64,000 nt of DNA from Paenibacillus solanacearum. Lineage in GTDB: Bacteria; Bacillota; Bacilli; Paenibacillales; NBRC-103111. A model generated the notes under the pieces. That model did no database searches, was not told the origin of the DNA, and worked only from the letters and a program-made list of their open reading frames with translations. Made by a program: the position numbers and the translations under genes. The DNA is taken from positions 62,001 through 126,000 of the forward strand of contig NZ_CAJVAS010000012.1 in assembly GCF_910593845.1 (NCBI RefSeq), read 5' to 3'. Below are positions 1 to 8,563 of the stretch, piece after piece (within the stretch, counting starts at the first letter, position 1; each line of letters begins with the position of its first letter).

Positions 1-57
1 CGGCAGGTACCGTGCGATGCAGCGGTGCAGTTTTTTTGGCCGTACAGGCACGGATAG

Positions 58-180
58 GCTGAGGCTAGATTCGGAGTGGCGTATGCTATATACGAACAAG
101 TATTCCCTGACAAGCTATTGTCCATCAGATGGAATAAAATAGAATTAGAAAAATATCAAGTACAAGTAAGAAGATTTTGA
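58..180 (+). pseudogene. Possible C-terminal remnant of a coding region upstream of cas3
   Basis: An open frame runs from just after a stop at 55-57 to TGA at 178-180 and gives a charged, protein-like tail ending QVQVRRF. It has no ATG and no convincing ribosome site; a GTG at 76 is the only plausible start. It may be the tail of a gene broken near the window edge, or chance. A weak sigma-A-like pair (TTGTCC at 118-123, 16 bp, TAGAAT at 140-145) lies inside it and could serve cas3. Function is not recognisable. Confidence 0.25.
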
Positions 181-205
181 TTCCAATCCATGGAGGGGCG
201 TTAAA

Positions 206-2641
206 ATGCGATCTATAGCCCATATTCGTGAAAGTGATAATCAGATCCAAACGGTGGAAGAACATCTGCTCGGGGTAAAGGCTTTAGCGGAAAGCTATGG
301 GGAAAAACTCGAAGTAAAGCATTTGACCGGGCTGGCCGGAATGCTGCATGACTTGGGGAAATATACCCGTCATTTTAGAGATTACATATTGGCTGCTGCA
401 AGTACACCTTCTGCCCCGCCGAAGAGAGGCAGCGTCGATCATTCGACGGCGGGTGGAAGGCTGCTGTACGAGCTTTTTCATATAAGCCGTAGCAATCCAT
501 GCAAGGGCATTGTGGCCGAAGTTGTAGGGAATGCGATTATTTCACATCATTCCTATTTGCACGATTTTCTATCTATTGACCTGGAGTCTGCGTATTTGCA
601 GCGGGTCCGGGATAAAAAATGCCCGGAATTGGACGATTTTGAATCGATCAGACAAGCTTTTTTTGGCAATGTAATGAGCGAAGAAGAGTTTCACGATTAC
701 GTAGAAAAAGCCGCTGCGGAACTGGAACGATTTTTAATGAAGCCTACGCCGGTCAATAGCGAAGCGAAGCTGATGTTTTTGACGAAATTTGTGTTCAGCG
801 CACTCATCGATGCAGATCGCACGAACACAAGAATATTTGAAGCAAACCGGCCCGATGAACCGGCTCATAATAATAGAGAACTGTTTAACGCATGCTACGT
901 GAAACTTATGAACAAAATTCAAAGTTTTAAAGAGCAGCCGGAAACGAAGTCGGCGATTCATCTGCTCAGAAGTGAAATGTCGGAGCAATGTGAACAGTTT
1001 GCCGTGAAGCCCTCAGGCATTTATACATTATCGATTCCGACCGGTGGCGGTAAAACGTTGGCAAGCTTCAGATACGCTTTAAAGCATGCATCCGTTTATG
1101 GGAAAAAGCGTATCATTTATGTCGTTCCTTATACGACCATTATCGAGCAAAACGCAGAAGAGATCCGAAAAATTGTCGGGGATGAAGCGGTTGTAATAGA
1201 GCATCATTCAAACGTGATCGAAGATACGCTAGATGATGACGAGAACCAGGACGGCCTTGCAAACACGCAGCAAAAGGCGAAGCTGGCCAAGGATAACTGG
1301 GATGCTCCGATCATTTTTACGACGATGGTTCAATTCTTAAATGTGTTCTATGCTTACGGAAGCAGAAATAGTAGGAGACTTCATAATTTATGCGAGTCGG
1401 TGATTATATTTGATGAAGTGCAGAAAGTCCCTATTTCTTGCGTTTCCTTGTTTAATCAGGCGCTCAATTTTTTGAAAGCGTACGGCCAGTCCAGCATCGT
1501 ACTGTGCACTGCGACACAGCCTGCTCTGGATTTTGTTAAGCATAAGCTGGATATCAATCTGAGCGCAGAGATGATCGGCCGTCTCGATGATGTGATTGAT
1601 GCTTTTAAGCGAGTTGAAGTCATTGACAAAGCTACGGAAGAATCGTTTACCAACGCCAAACTCGTTGATTTTATCGAAACTGCTGTTAGCGAAGATGGAG
1701 TGAACAGCGTCCTGATCATCCTGAACACGAAAGCGGTTGTAAAAGATCTATACCGTCAATTGAAAACGCGCGGATCGGGTATTCCTGTGTATCATTTAAG
1801 CACTTCGATGTGCGCAGCGCACAGGAGTGAAATTTTGGAAGAAGTAAAGGGACAGCTGTCGGTTGGTAATAAGGTCATTTGCATTAGTACACAATTGATT
1901 GAGGCTGGGGTGGATATCAGCTTCGACTGCGTAATCCGGTCGTTAGCTGGACTGGACTCAATAGCGCAGGCAGCAGGACGATGCAACCGGCATGGGAAGA
2001 AGGGAATACAGAGGGTTTACGTCATTGATCATGCGGAAGAGAGTTTGAGCCGCTTGAAGGAAATCAAGGTAGGTAAGGAGATGGCTCGAAAGATACTTAA
2101 AGACTTGAAGCGTGATTCCAAATATCATGGAGGTAATATTTTATCACGGCGGGCAATGGAACGGTATTTTAAAGAGTTTTATACGGAATTTGAAACGGAT
2201 CTGAATTATTCGGTGCTTCCTTTGAGGAAAAGTATGATGGAGTTGCTGACGTCTTCCAGAGAATATAACGATAAGGCTTATAAAAGCAAAACAGGACAAA
2301 GGTTGCCGCTTTTTATTGCGAACAGCTATCGTACGGCGGCGGAGCATTTTCATGTCATCGATGACCGTACGACTTCAGTCGTTGTCCCTTATGGCAAAGG
2401 GGAAGACATCATTGCTGAGTTGAATGGGGACGGTACCATCGATGATCTAACGCGACTGCTTAGAAGCGCGCAGCATTATACGATAAGCCTCTACGATCAT
2501 GAGCTTCGGGAATTGGATCGCAGCGGCGGGCTTGATCGTTGCCTCGACGGAAAAGTGCTGGTGCTGAAGGAACGGGCCTATAGTGGGGAATTTGGATTGG
2601 ACATCGAAAACGATAGTTCGATGGGAATGCTTATCATGTAA
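206..2641 (+). CDS. cas3: CRISPR-associated nuclease-helicase Cas3, type I-C
   Basis: Cas3 is recruited to Cascade-marked DNA, nicks it and then unwinds and degrades it 3'-5'. The 811-residue protein has an N-terminal HD nuclease domain (H20, H48-D49 in HDLGK, then SHHSYLHD around residue 110) fused to a superfamily 2 helicase with Walker A GGGKT near residue 278 and DEVQ near 403, the DExQ form common in this family. Conserved helicase motif VI (QAAGRCNRHG) is near residue 593. Length is normal for I-C. The start is preceded by GGAGGGG at 192-198. It is separated from the other cas genes by 247 bp carrying a hairpin, a crRNA-like RNA and the cas5c promoter, so it can be expressed independently of the Cascade genes. 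Confidence 0.97.
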   Translation: MRSIAHIRESDNQIQTVEEHLLGVKALAESYGEKLEVKHLTGLAGMLHDLGKYTRHFRDYILAAASTPSAPPKRGSVDHSTAGGRLLYELFHISRSNPCKGIVAEVVGNAIISHHSYLHDFLSIDLESAYLQRVRDKKCPELDDFESIRQAFFGNVMSEEEFHDYVEKAAAELERFLMKPTPVNSEAKLMFLTKFVFSALIDADRTNTRIFEANRPDEPAHNNRELFNACYVKLMNKIQSFKEQPETKSAIHLLRSEMSEQCEQFAVKPSGIYTLSIPTGGGKTLASFRYALKHASVYGKKRIIYVVPYTTIIEQNAEEIRKIVGDEAVVIEHHSNVIEDTLDDDENQDGLANTQQKAKLAKDNWDAPIIFTTMVQFLNVFYAYGSRNSRRLHNLCESVIIFDEVQKVPISCVSLFNQALNFLKAYGQSSIVLCTATQPALDFVKHKLDINLSAEMIGRLDDVIDAFKRVEVIDKATEESFTNAKLVDFIETAVSEDGVNSVLIILNTKAVVKDLYRQLKTRGSGIPVYHLSTSMCAAHRSEILEEVKGQLSVGNKVICISTQLIEAGVDISFDCVIRSLAGLDSIAQAAGRCNRHGKKGIQRVYVIDHAEESLSRLKEIKVGKEMARKILKDLKRDSKYHGGNILSRRAMERYFKEFYTEFETDLNYSVLPLRKSMMELLTSSREYNDKAYKSKTGQRLPLFIANSYRTAAEHFHVIDDRTTSVVVPYGKGEDIIAELNGDGTIDDLTRLLRSAQHYTISLYDHELRELDRSGGLDRCLDGKVLVLKERAYSGEFGLDIENDSSMGMLIM

Positions 2642-2724
2642 AGGGAGAAACCTATCTTTGGTTTCGAAGATAGGTTCCCTTATCAAATACTATATTTTTC
2701 AATCCACGCTATCGAAGCGACGAC
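2641..2724 (-). ncRNA. crRNA-like RNA (CreR/CreA-type) with degenerate repeat and pseudo-spacer
   Basis: Reading the minus strand, 2724 to 2696 is a 29-nt degenerate copy of the array repeat. It starts GTCG, keeps a short stem (CGCT/AGCG around loop TCGAT) in place of the 7-bp array stem, and ends with 13 bases identical to the array (GCGTGGATTGAAA), which cover nearly all of the 5' handle that Cas5c would leave. The pseudo-spacer begins at 2695 (ATATAGTATTTGATAAGG) and runs into the hairpin at 2676-2649, which would end the RNA. A minus-strand promoter lies immediately upstream. The guide pairs with a TTC-flanked site upstream of cas5c. CreA and CreR RNAs with this architecture are known from other CRISPR subtypes. 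Assignment here is inference from sequence, but the coincidence of repeat, promoter, PAM and 6-nt mismatch period is strong. Confidence 0.85.
2649..2676. terminator. Perfect 10-bp hairpin after cas3, possibly bidirectional
   Basis: AACCTATCTT (2649-2658) and AAGATAGGTT (2667-2676) form a perfect stem with an 8-nt loop, starting 8 nt after the cas3 stop codon. GGG/CCC flanks at 2643-2645 and 2677-2679 could extend it past a small bulge. The following T-tracts are weak on both strands. It probably ends cas3 mRNA on the plus strand and the crRNA-like RNA on the minus strand. Confidence 0.6.
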
Positions 2725-2726
2725 CC

Positions 2727-2756
2727 ATTATAGCATAGTTGGAGGGAGTATGGGAA
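2727..2756 (-). promoter_or_regulatory. Extended -10 promoter for the crRNA-like RNA
   Basis: On the minus strand, TGCTATAAT occupies 2735-2727, a perfect extended -10 element. TTCCCA (2756-2751) lies 18 bp upstream as a 4/6 match to the -35 consensus. Transcription would start about 7 nt downstream, near 2720, at the 5' side of the repeat-like hairpin. Confidence 0.75.
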
Positions 2757-2796
2757 CGAACTAAGGTCATATGACATTTGGAATATACCTTAATAA

Positions 2797-2833
2797 TTCA
2801 TATATTATTTAATAAGATTTTGTTGACCATTAT
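2797..2833 (+). promoter_or_regulatory. Predicted Cascade target: TTC PAM plus pseudo-protospacer over the cas5c promoter
   Basis: TTC at 2797-2799 is the usual type I-C PAM. The next 17 bases (2800-2816) match the pseudo-spacer of the crRNA-like RNA at 15 positions, with mismatches only at 6 and 12; the match ends with a mismatch at 18. Type I guides flip out every sixth base, so the functional match is complete over the seed and middle and then stops. A full-size R-loop would cover 2800-2833, including the -35 box at 2823-2828. Binding without full complementarity would block transcription without cutting. Confidence 0.8.
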
Positions 2834-2851
2834 TTGGAAGAATAATATAAT
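2823..2851 (+). promoter_or_regulatory. Sigma-A promoter of the cas5c-cas8c-cas7c-cas4-cas1-cas2 operon
   Basis: TTGACC at 2823-2828 and TATAAT at 2846-2851 are spaced by 17 bp. The next gene is cas5c, with AAAGGAGGT at 2871-2879 and ATG at 2889. The promoter overlaps the predicted target of the crRNA-like RNA. Confidence 0.85.
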
Positions 2852-2888
2852 GAAATTATTGGAAATTGTGGAAAGGAGGTAACCGTAA

Positions 2889-3611
2889 ATGCGAAATAGC
2901 ATCGAGTTCGAGGTGTATGGGCAATACGCCCTCTTTACTGATCCGTTAACGAAATTGGGAGGAGAAAAGTTGTCCTATCAGGTTCCCACATATCAGGCGA
3001 TGAAAGGAATCGTTGAAAGCGTTTATTGGAAACCGTCGATTATGATTGTCGTGGACGAAATTCGTGTCATGAATCCGATCCGGATGGAATCGAAGGGGAT
3101 TCGGCCAATGGAATACGGCGGCGGGAATACGCTTGCCAATTATACCTACTTGAAGGATGTGCGCTACCAATGCCGCGCCCATTTCATTTTCAACTCCCAT
3201 AGACCGGATTTGGCCTACGATTGGAACGAAAATAAGCATCATAGCATCCTCAAGCGCTCTCTCCGCGCCGGAGGACGCAGGGATATTTTCCTTGGCTCCC
3301 GTGAGTGCCAAGGGTATGTTGAACCGTGCGTGTTCGGTGAAGGGAAAAGCTATTATGACGACCGTAGCGGCGACATCTACCTAGGAACCATGGTTCACGG
3401 TATCAACTATCCGGATGAAACGGGAAGAAGCCAGATGGAGATCCGTCTGTGGAACCCGGTCATGAAGAATGGTATCATCCGTTTTATTCCCCCAGAGGAA
3501 TGTACGCTTGTACGCAAAGTTTCGGATATGGAACCGAAGCATTTTGGCAGCGATAATGTGGACTCGGTTGAAGAGCTGTTCACACAATTGGGAGAGGGGG
3601 TGAATCCGTGA
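2889..3611 (+). CDS. cas5c: Cas5c (Cas5d), crRNA-processing endoribonuclease and Cascade subunit
   Basis: Type I-C lacks Cas6; Cas5c itself cuts the repeat RNA at the 3' base of its hairpin and stays bound to the crRNA 5' handle. The 240-residue protein carries Tyr46, Lys116 and His117, exactly the residues and numbering reported as catalytic in Bacillus halodurans Cas5d. It also has the glycine-rich MEYGGGNT segment near residues 74-81. Start ATG 2889 follows a near-perfect Shine-Dalgarno sequence. It overlaps cas8c by 4 bp (GTGA). It would also be the enzyme that processes the crRNA-like RNA upstream, since that RNA keeps the hairpin and 3' repeat sequence. Confidence 0.95.
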   Translation: MRNSIEFEVYGQYALFTDPLTKLGGEKLSYQVPTYQAMKGIVESVYWKPSIMIVVDEIRVMNPIRMESKGIRPMEYGGGNTLANYTYLKDVRYQCRAHFIFNSHRPDLAYDWNENKHHSILKRSLRAGGRRDIFLGSRECQGYVEPCVFGEGKSYYDDRSGDIYLGTMVHGINYPDETGRSQMEIRLWNPVMKNGIIRFIPPEECTLVRKVSDMEPKHFGSDNVDSVEELFTQLGEGVNP

Positions 3612-5536
3612 GTTGGCTATTGAATTTATACGAGACTTATGAATCCAACCTAGACCAGATCGGCGTTATCGAGAAGAAGCTTAACGGTCATGAATATATG
3701 TTGCTGCCCGTCTCCCATACGACACAATCTGCGCATATTGAAGTGCTGGTGACGGAGGACGGCGAATTTTATCACGCTTCGGTTATCGATAAGAGCGATG
3801 CCAATACCGTAATTCCGTGTACGGAAAAGTCGGCAAGCCGGGCAGGCTCTGTCATTGCGCCGTATCCGCTTCACGATAAACTAAGCTATGTTGCGGGTGA
3901 CTTTGCCGCATACGGCGGAGGTAAGAAGCATGAAGAGCAGTTTGCCGCTTATATCTCACAGCTGGAAGGTTGGGCGAAGTCGCCGCATGGCCATCCGAAA
4001 GTGAAGAGCATTTATCTTTATATGAGAAGAAAACAATTAATACAGGATTTGGTGAAGCGGAACATACTTGCTGTCGATGCCGAGAATAAGCTGATTGACA
4101 AATGGGACAAACAGTATTCGTCTATATACGACGAGAAACCGGAAATCTTTACCGTCCTTAGCGGAGATCAAGAAAGCGCATTCATACGATTTGATGTTTA
4201 TTCGCCGAATGAACTATTAACGAAGGTTTGGAAGGACCAGGAGATGTATGATTCTTTCATCCGTCATTACAGCCAGTCACAGGGCGAGGCGAAGCTTTGC
4301 TATGTAACGGGAAATATGCTTCCAAGCACCGACAGGCACGCCAACAAAATAAGAAACGCAGCGGATAAAGCAAAGCTGATTTCTGCGAATGATACGAGCG
4401 GGTTTACGTACAGGGGACGATTTACCCAAAGCGACGAAGTTGCCAGCATCAGCTACGAAGTGTCGCAGAAAGCGCATAATGCGTTGAAATGGCTGATTAA
4501 CCGCCAAGGCAAGATGATCGATCAGCGCGTCTTTTTGGTGTGGGCGAACGACGTGCCGGACATTGTCGATCTTACGGAAGACACCTATTTCATTATTCCG
4601 GGCTCGATTCCCGATCAACAGAAAGCAGCTTTTACGGCCCAAGAGATTGCAATAGAGATGTCAAAGGCTTTTGGCGGCTATAAGAACAGTCTGGCTTCTT
4701 ATCAAACAGATGTCAATCTGTTGATTCTCGATTCCGCCACAACAGGGCGGATGGCCGTGCTGTATTATCGAAATATGGACAAGGAGCTGTACTTTCAAAG
4801 GCTCATCGAGTGGCATTCCACATGCGCTTGGCTGCACCGTTATCGTAAAAACAACGATGGGGAATATGTGCAATTTTTCGGCGCGCCTGCGACGAAGGAT
4901 ATTGCTTTCGCAGCGTACGGCTCCCACACTAATGAAAAAGTTATCAAAGGGTTGATGGAGCGTATGCTCCCATGCATTGTCGACAACAGGGCGATTCCGA
5001 TAGATGTTGTCAGAAGCGCGTTTCGCCGAGCCTCAAACCCTGTATCGATGGACAAGTGGGAATGGGAGAAGACGCTTAGTATCGCATGCGCGTTAATCAA
5101 TAGACAACTGATCGATAAACAGGAGGGGTATAAGTTGGCATTAGATACGGATAACAATGACCGAAGCTACTTGTTTGGACGATTGCTGGCAGTGGCCGAT
5201 GTATTGGAGAGACGCGCATTAGATGAGCCTCGTTCCACGAACGCCATTCGCTATATGAACTCATTCTCCCAATATCCGGAAAGAACATGGAAAACGATTC
5301 AGGCGAGCTTGCAGCCGTATCAAGCGAGATTAGGTGCGAAGGGCTCCGATTTATCCAGACTGATCGACGAAATTGCTTCGAAATTTCAATACGAAGACTT
5401 CAGCAACGAATCGTTAACCGGAAAATATTTGCTTGGTTTTTATAGTCAAAGGCATGAATTGTACCAGAAGAAGGAAAAAGGAAACGATCCTAAGAAACAA
5501 ACCAACGACGATACCGCGGAACAATCCAATGACTAG
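3608..5536 (+). CDS. cas8c: Cas8c (Csd1), type I-C Cascade large subunit
   Basis: Cas8c recognises the PAM and stabilises the R-loop in the I-C effector. The gene encodes 642 residues from a GTG start that overlaps the cas5c stop. The N-terminus ([13 protein letters not shown]) and overall size match the Csd1 family, which is too divergent for short catalytic motifs. In several I-C systems an internal start in cas8c makes the small subunit Cas11c; a GGAGG at 5121-5125 (shortly upstream of codon TTG at 5135) lies in the right 3' part of the gene, but I cannot establish that it is used. The C-terminal tail is highly charged. Confidence 0.95.
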   Translation: MSWLLNLYETYESNLDQIGVIEKKLNGHEYMLLPVSHTTQSAHIEVLVTEDGEFYHASVIDKSDANTVIPCTEKSASRAGSVIAPYPLHDKLSYVAGDFAAYGGGKKHEEQFAAYISQLEGWAKSPHGHPKVKSIYLYMRRKQLIQDLVKRNILAVDAENKLIDKWDKQYSSIYDEKPEIFTVLSGDQESAFIRFDVYSPNELLTKVWKDQEMYDSFIRHYSQSQGEAKLCYVTGNMLPSTDRHANKIRNAADKAKLISANDTSGFTYRGRFTQSDEVASISYEVSQKAHNALKWLINRQGKMIDQRVFLVWANDVPDIVDLTEDTYFIIPGSIPDQQKAAFTAQEIAIEMSKAFGGYKNSLASYQTDVNLLILDSATTGRMAVLYYRNMDKELYFQRLIEWHSTCAWLHRYRKNNDGEYVQFFGAPATKDIAFAAYGSHTNEKVIKGLMERMLPCIVDNRAIPIDVVRSAFRRASNPVSMDKWEWEKTLSIACALINRQLIDKQEGYKLALDTDNNDRSYLFGRLLAVADVLERRALDEPRSTNAIRYMNSFSQYPERTWKTIQASLQPYQARLGAKGSDLSRLIDEIASKFQYEDFSNESLTGKYLLGFYSQRHELYQKKEKGNDPKKQTNDDTAEQSND

Positions 5537-5549
5537 GGAGATGGAACTA

Positions 5550-6410
5550 ATGACAATCTTGAATCATAAAATTGACTTTGCTGTAATTTTATCCGTAACG
5601 AAGGCAAATCCCAATGGCGACCCTTTAAACGGTAACAGGCCTCGGCAAAACTACGACGGACATGGCGAGATTTCGGATGTTGCGATCAAACGGAAAATAA
5701 GAAACCGGCTTCTGGATGCCGGCGAATCCATCTTCGTCCAGTCGAATGACAAAAAAGTGGACGAGTTCAAAAGCTTGAGAGAACGTGCTGAAGCCAACGT
5801 CGCACTGGAAAAAATAACGAAATCGAAAAACAGCTCCAGCGACGAATTTGCCAAGGCTGCCTGCGAGCAATGGATCGATGTTCGAAGCTTTGGCCAGGTG
5901 TTTGCTTTCAAAGGAACCGGGGATAAGGGTGTATCCGTAGGTATAAGGGGACCGGTATCCATTCATACTGCAACCAGCGTCAGCCCGATCGATATAACCA
6001 GCATGCAAATTACAAAGAGTGTCAACTCCGAACCGGGGAAAGAAAGAGGCTCGGATACTATGGGAATGAAGCATCGTGTCGATTATGGCGTATATGTTTT
6101 TTACGGCAGCATCAACACGCAATTGGCCGAAAAAACCGGGTTCACTGAAGTAGATGCGGAAAAAATGAAACAAGCGCTCGTGACGTTGTTTGAAAACGAT
6201 TCGTCGTCCGCCAGACCGGAGGGAAGTATGGAAGTAGTCAAGGTGTATTGGTGGAACCATAGTTCCAAGCTAGGTCAATATTCGTCCGCGAAAGTACATC
6301 GGTCGTTATCCATACAACCGAATAAGGAACAACCGAAATCGATGAATGATTATACGATTACGCTGAACGAACTGGAAGGACTGGACGTCGAGGTTTTGGA
6401 TGGTCGTTAA
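5550..6410 (+). CDS. cas7c: Cas7c (Csd2), Cascade backbone subunit
   Basis: Cas7 subunits coat the crRNA guide and kink out every sixth base, which matters for reading the crRNA-like RNA upstream. The protein begins MTILNHKIDFAVIL and contains the typical KANPNGDPLNGNRPR stretch near residue 20 of the I-C/I-B Cas7 family. The frame stays open upstream to 5433, but that part overlaps cas8c; GGGAG at 5536-5540 sits 9 nt before ATG 5550, so I choose that start (286 residues). It overlaps cas4 by 11 bp. Confidence 0.95.
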   Translation: MTILNHKIDFAVILSVTKANPNGDPLNGNRPRQNYDGHGEISDVAIKRKIRNRLLDAGESIFVQSNDKKVDEFKSLRERAEANVALEKITKSKNSSSDEFAKAACEQWIDVRSFGQVFAFKGTGDKGVSVGIRGPVSIHTATSVSPIDITSMQITKSVNSEPGKERGSDTMGMKHRVDYGVYVFYGSINTQLAEKTGFTEVDAEKMKQALVTLFENDSSSARPEGSMEVVKVYWWNHSSKLGQYSSAKVHRSLSIQPNKEQPKSMNDYTITLNELEGLDVEVLDGR

Positions 6411-7059
6411 GGATGAGGACGAGTACCTTATGTTGTCTGGCCTTCAACATTTTCAATTCTGCAAGCGGCAATGGGCTCTTATCCATATCGAGCAACAGTG
6501 GGAAGAAAACGTAAGGACGGTCGAAGGGCAGTATCTCCATCGAAATGCGGACAAGCCGTTTACGAGAGAAAAGCGAGGCGACAAGCTTATTGTCCGCGCC
6601 ATGGCGGTCAAGTCGAACGAGCTCAAGCTTGCCGGCATATGTGATGTAGTTGAGTTCGTTCGAGACAGCCGCGGCGTTGAAATAAACGGAGCCGAAGGCA
6701 ACTATGTCGTGTATCCTGTCGAATATAAGCGCGGCAAACCAAAGACGGACGAATCGGATATTTTACAGTTGACTGCGCAGGCGATGTGTTTGGAGGAAAT
6801 GCTGCTGTGCGAGGTAAACATGGGTTACATGTATTATAACGAGATCAAACACAGGGTCGAAGTGCCGCTGACCGCAAGATTGAAACAGAATGTGAGACGA
6901 ATGGCTGCGGAAATGCACGAATATTACGACCGGAGACGTACGCCCAAAGTGAAAACAGGAGCTTTTTGCAAAAGCTGTTCCCTTCAATCGATCTGCTTGC
7001 CTGAGCTTATGAACAAACGGACTGTCCGAAGCTATATTGAAGGGAAGATCAAGGAATGA
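6400..7059 (+). CDS. cas4: Cas4, RecB-like adaptation nuclease
   Basis: Cas4 trims prespacers and selects those with a correct PAM. The 219-residue protein has the N-terminal cysteine (FCKRQ near residue 26), a RecB-type nuclease core with VEYKRGK near residue 108 and the QLTAQA motif, and a C-terminal cysteine cluster (CKSC and a later C near residues 190-199) for an iron-sulfur centre. It starts inside the end of cas7c and its stop overlaps the cas1 start (ATGA), so translation is probably coupled. Confidence 0.95.
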   Translation: MVVKDEDEYLMLSGLQHFQFCKRQWALIHIEQQWEENVRTVEGQYLHRNADKPFTREKRGDKLIVRAMAVKSNELKLAGICDVVEFVRDSRGVEINGAEGNYVVYPVEYKRGKPKTDESDILQLTAQAMCLEEMLLCEVNMGYMYYNEIKHRVEVPLTARLKQNVRRMAAEMHEYYDRRRTPKVKTGAFCKSCSLQSICLPELMNKRTVRSYIEGKIKE

Positions 7060-8087
7060 GGCATCTCCTCAATACGTTATATGTAACGCAGCAGGACGTT
7101 TATTTGTCGCTCGACGGCGATAATATTGTGCTGATCAAGGATCAGGAAAAGATCGGCAGATTTCCGCTTCATAATCTGGAATCGATCGTGTCCTTCGGTT
7201 ATACGGGTGCCAGTCCGGCGTTGATGGGATATTGCGCTGAACGAAATATTTCCATCGCTTTTTTGACTCCAAGCGGGCGCTTTCAGGCGAGAGTGATTGG
7301 GCCAAGCAAAGGAAACGTCGTTCTTCGAAAAAAACAATATCTTTTGTCCGAAGATGAGCTGGCATCAGCTCGCATAGCTCGAAACTTTATTGTAGCGAAG
7401 GTCTACAATCATAAGTGGATGCTCGAAAGAATGACCAGAGATTATCCGCTTCGGATCGATGTGGCGGGTTTTAAAGCAATCTCGCAGCACTTATCTTCCA
7501 TCATTCCGGAGATACGGGAATGTGAAGACTTAGAACGATTACGTGGTTTAGAAGGACAGGCCGCTGTAAACTACAATAAAGTGTTCGGTCAGATGATTTT
7601 GCAGCAAACGGACGATTTTTATTTTCATGCCCGCTCACGTCGGCCGCCGCAAGATAATGTGAATGCGATGCTGTCATTTGCTTATACTTTATTAGCCAAC
7701 GATACGGCGTCTGCTTTGGAAGCTGTAGGGCTGGATGCCTACGTAGGTTTTTTGCACAGGGATCGTCCGGGCAGGGCCTCCCTGGCATTGGATGTAATGG
7801 AAGAGCTGCGAGGAGTCTATGCGGATAAATTTGTCCTCTCGTTAATAAACAAAAAAGTGGTGAACAAGGACGATTTCTTCAAAAAGGAAAATGGCGCAGT
7901 GCTCATGACGGATGGTGCCAGGAAGAAATTTTTGACGGCATGGCAAAATAAAAAGCAAGAAAAGATAACACATCCGTATCTCGGGGAGAATATTTCCTGG
8001 GGGTTAGTACCTCATGCACAAGCAATATTGTTAGCACGTTTTTTGCGTGGTGATTTGGATGAGTATCCTCCATTTATGTGGAAGTAG
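7056..8087 (+). CDS. cas1: Cas1, CRISPR integrase
   Basis: Cas1 with Cas2 inserts new spacers at the leader end. The 343-residue protein carries the metal-binding residues expected for the family: Glu166 in LEGQAA, His234 in FLHRDRPGR and Asp246 in LALDVMEELR. It is of the subtype I-C type, with an N-terminal beta domain beginning MRHLLNTLYV. It starts within the cas4 stop codon and ends 8 nt before cas2. Confidence 0.97.
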   Translation: MRHLLNTLYVTQQDVYLSLDGDNIVLIKDQEKIGRFPLHNLESIVSFGYTGASPALMGYCAERNISIAFLTPSGRFQARVIGPSKGNVVLRKKQYLLSEDELASARIARNFIVAKVYNHKWMLERMTRDYPLRIDVAGFKAISQHLSSIIPEIRECEDLERLRGLEGQAAVNYNKVFGQMILQQTDDFYFHARSRRPPQDNVNAMLSFAYTLLANDTASALEAVGLDAYVGFLHRDRPGRASLALDVMEELRGVYADKFVLSLINKKVVNKDDFFKKENGAVLMTDGARKKFLTAWQNKKQEKITHPYLGENISWGLVPHAQAILLARFLRGDLDEYPPFMWK

Positions 8088-8095
8088 GTGCATCA

Positions 8096-8386
8096 ATGCT
8101 GGTATTGATTACTTATGATGTAAGTACCACAAGCAGTGCCGGACAAAGAAGATTGCGCAGGGTTTCGAAGGCATGCCTAGGTTATGGCCAAAGAGTTCAG
8201 AATTCTGTGTTCGAATGTAATGTGGATGCAACTCAATTTGCCACTCTAAAGCTCAAGCTGATTGATATTATTGATAAAGATCAGGACAGCCTCCGATTCT
8301 ATCAGTTGGGAAACAATTACAAAAATAAGGTTGAACATATCGGCGTGAAAGAATCAATCGATTTAGAAGGACCGTTAATTTTATAG
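8096..8386 (+). CDS. cas2: Cas2, CRISPR adaptation subunit
   Basis: The 96-residue protein opens MLVLITYDVST with the ferredoxin-like beta strand and conserved aspartate (Asp8) of Cas2, and has the RLRRVSK and GQRVQNSVFEC segments typical of the family. The frame extends upstream to 8078 inside cas1, but TAGGTG at 8085-8090 places the start at ATG 8096. Its TAG stop lies within the left arm of a 10-bp inverted repeat that begins the leader. Confidence 0.96.
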   Translation: MLVLITYDVSTTSSAGQRRLRRVSKACLGYGQRVQNSVFECNVDATQFATLKLKLIDIIDKDQDSLRFYQLGNNYKNKVEHIGVKESIDLEGPLIL

Positions 8387-8563
8387 TGCGAATGTATAGC
8401 GCGCATAGTTTTCCGGGGACATTCGCACCGAATTATTAACAGTTTTATTCCAAAATTTCCGACTTTGATATTTATAAATGCTAAAGTTGGAATGAATGGT
8501 CGTGTTTTTGACTTTTTCGGTCAAAAATATGACCGATGGGAACATCTTTATTGACTTTTCGCA
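8387..8563 (+). promoter_or_regulatory. CRISPR leader
   Basis: An AT-rich 177-bp stretch sits between cas2 and the first repeat, on the side where the repeats are uniform; the opposite end has the degenerate repeats. It holds a 10-bp perfect inverted repeat overlapping the cas2 stop (GTGCGAATGT 8386-8395 with ACATTCGCAC 8419-8428) and a second one, TTTTTGAC with GTCAAAAA, at about 8506-8528. A promoter for the pre-crRNA is expected here, but I see no clean -35/-10 pair. Confidence 0.75.

Noticed and set aside
2700..2724. The cas3-cas5c repeat-like block as an old array remnant on the plus strand
   Set aside because: It is a single inverted copy with its own extended -10 promoter, and its following sequence matches the cas5c promoter with 6-nt periodic mismatches; a relic would not show this.
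5433..5549. Upstream extension of cas7c to an ATG at 5433
   Set aside because: It lies inside cas8c, gives a basic non-homologous tail, and a proper ribosome site precedes ATG 5550.
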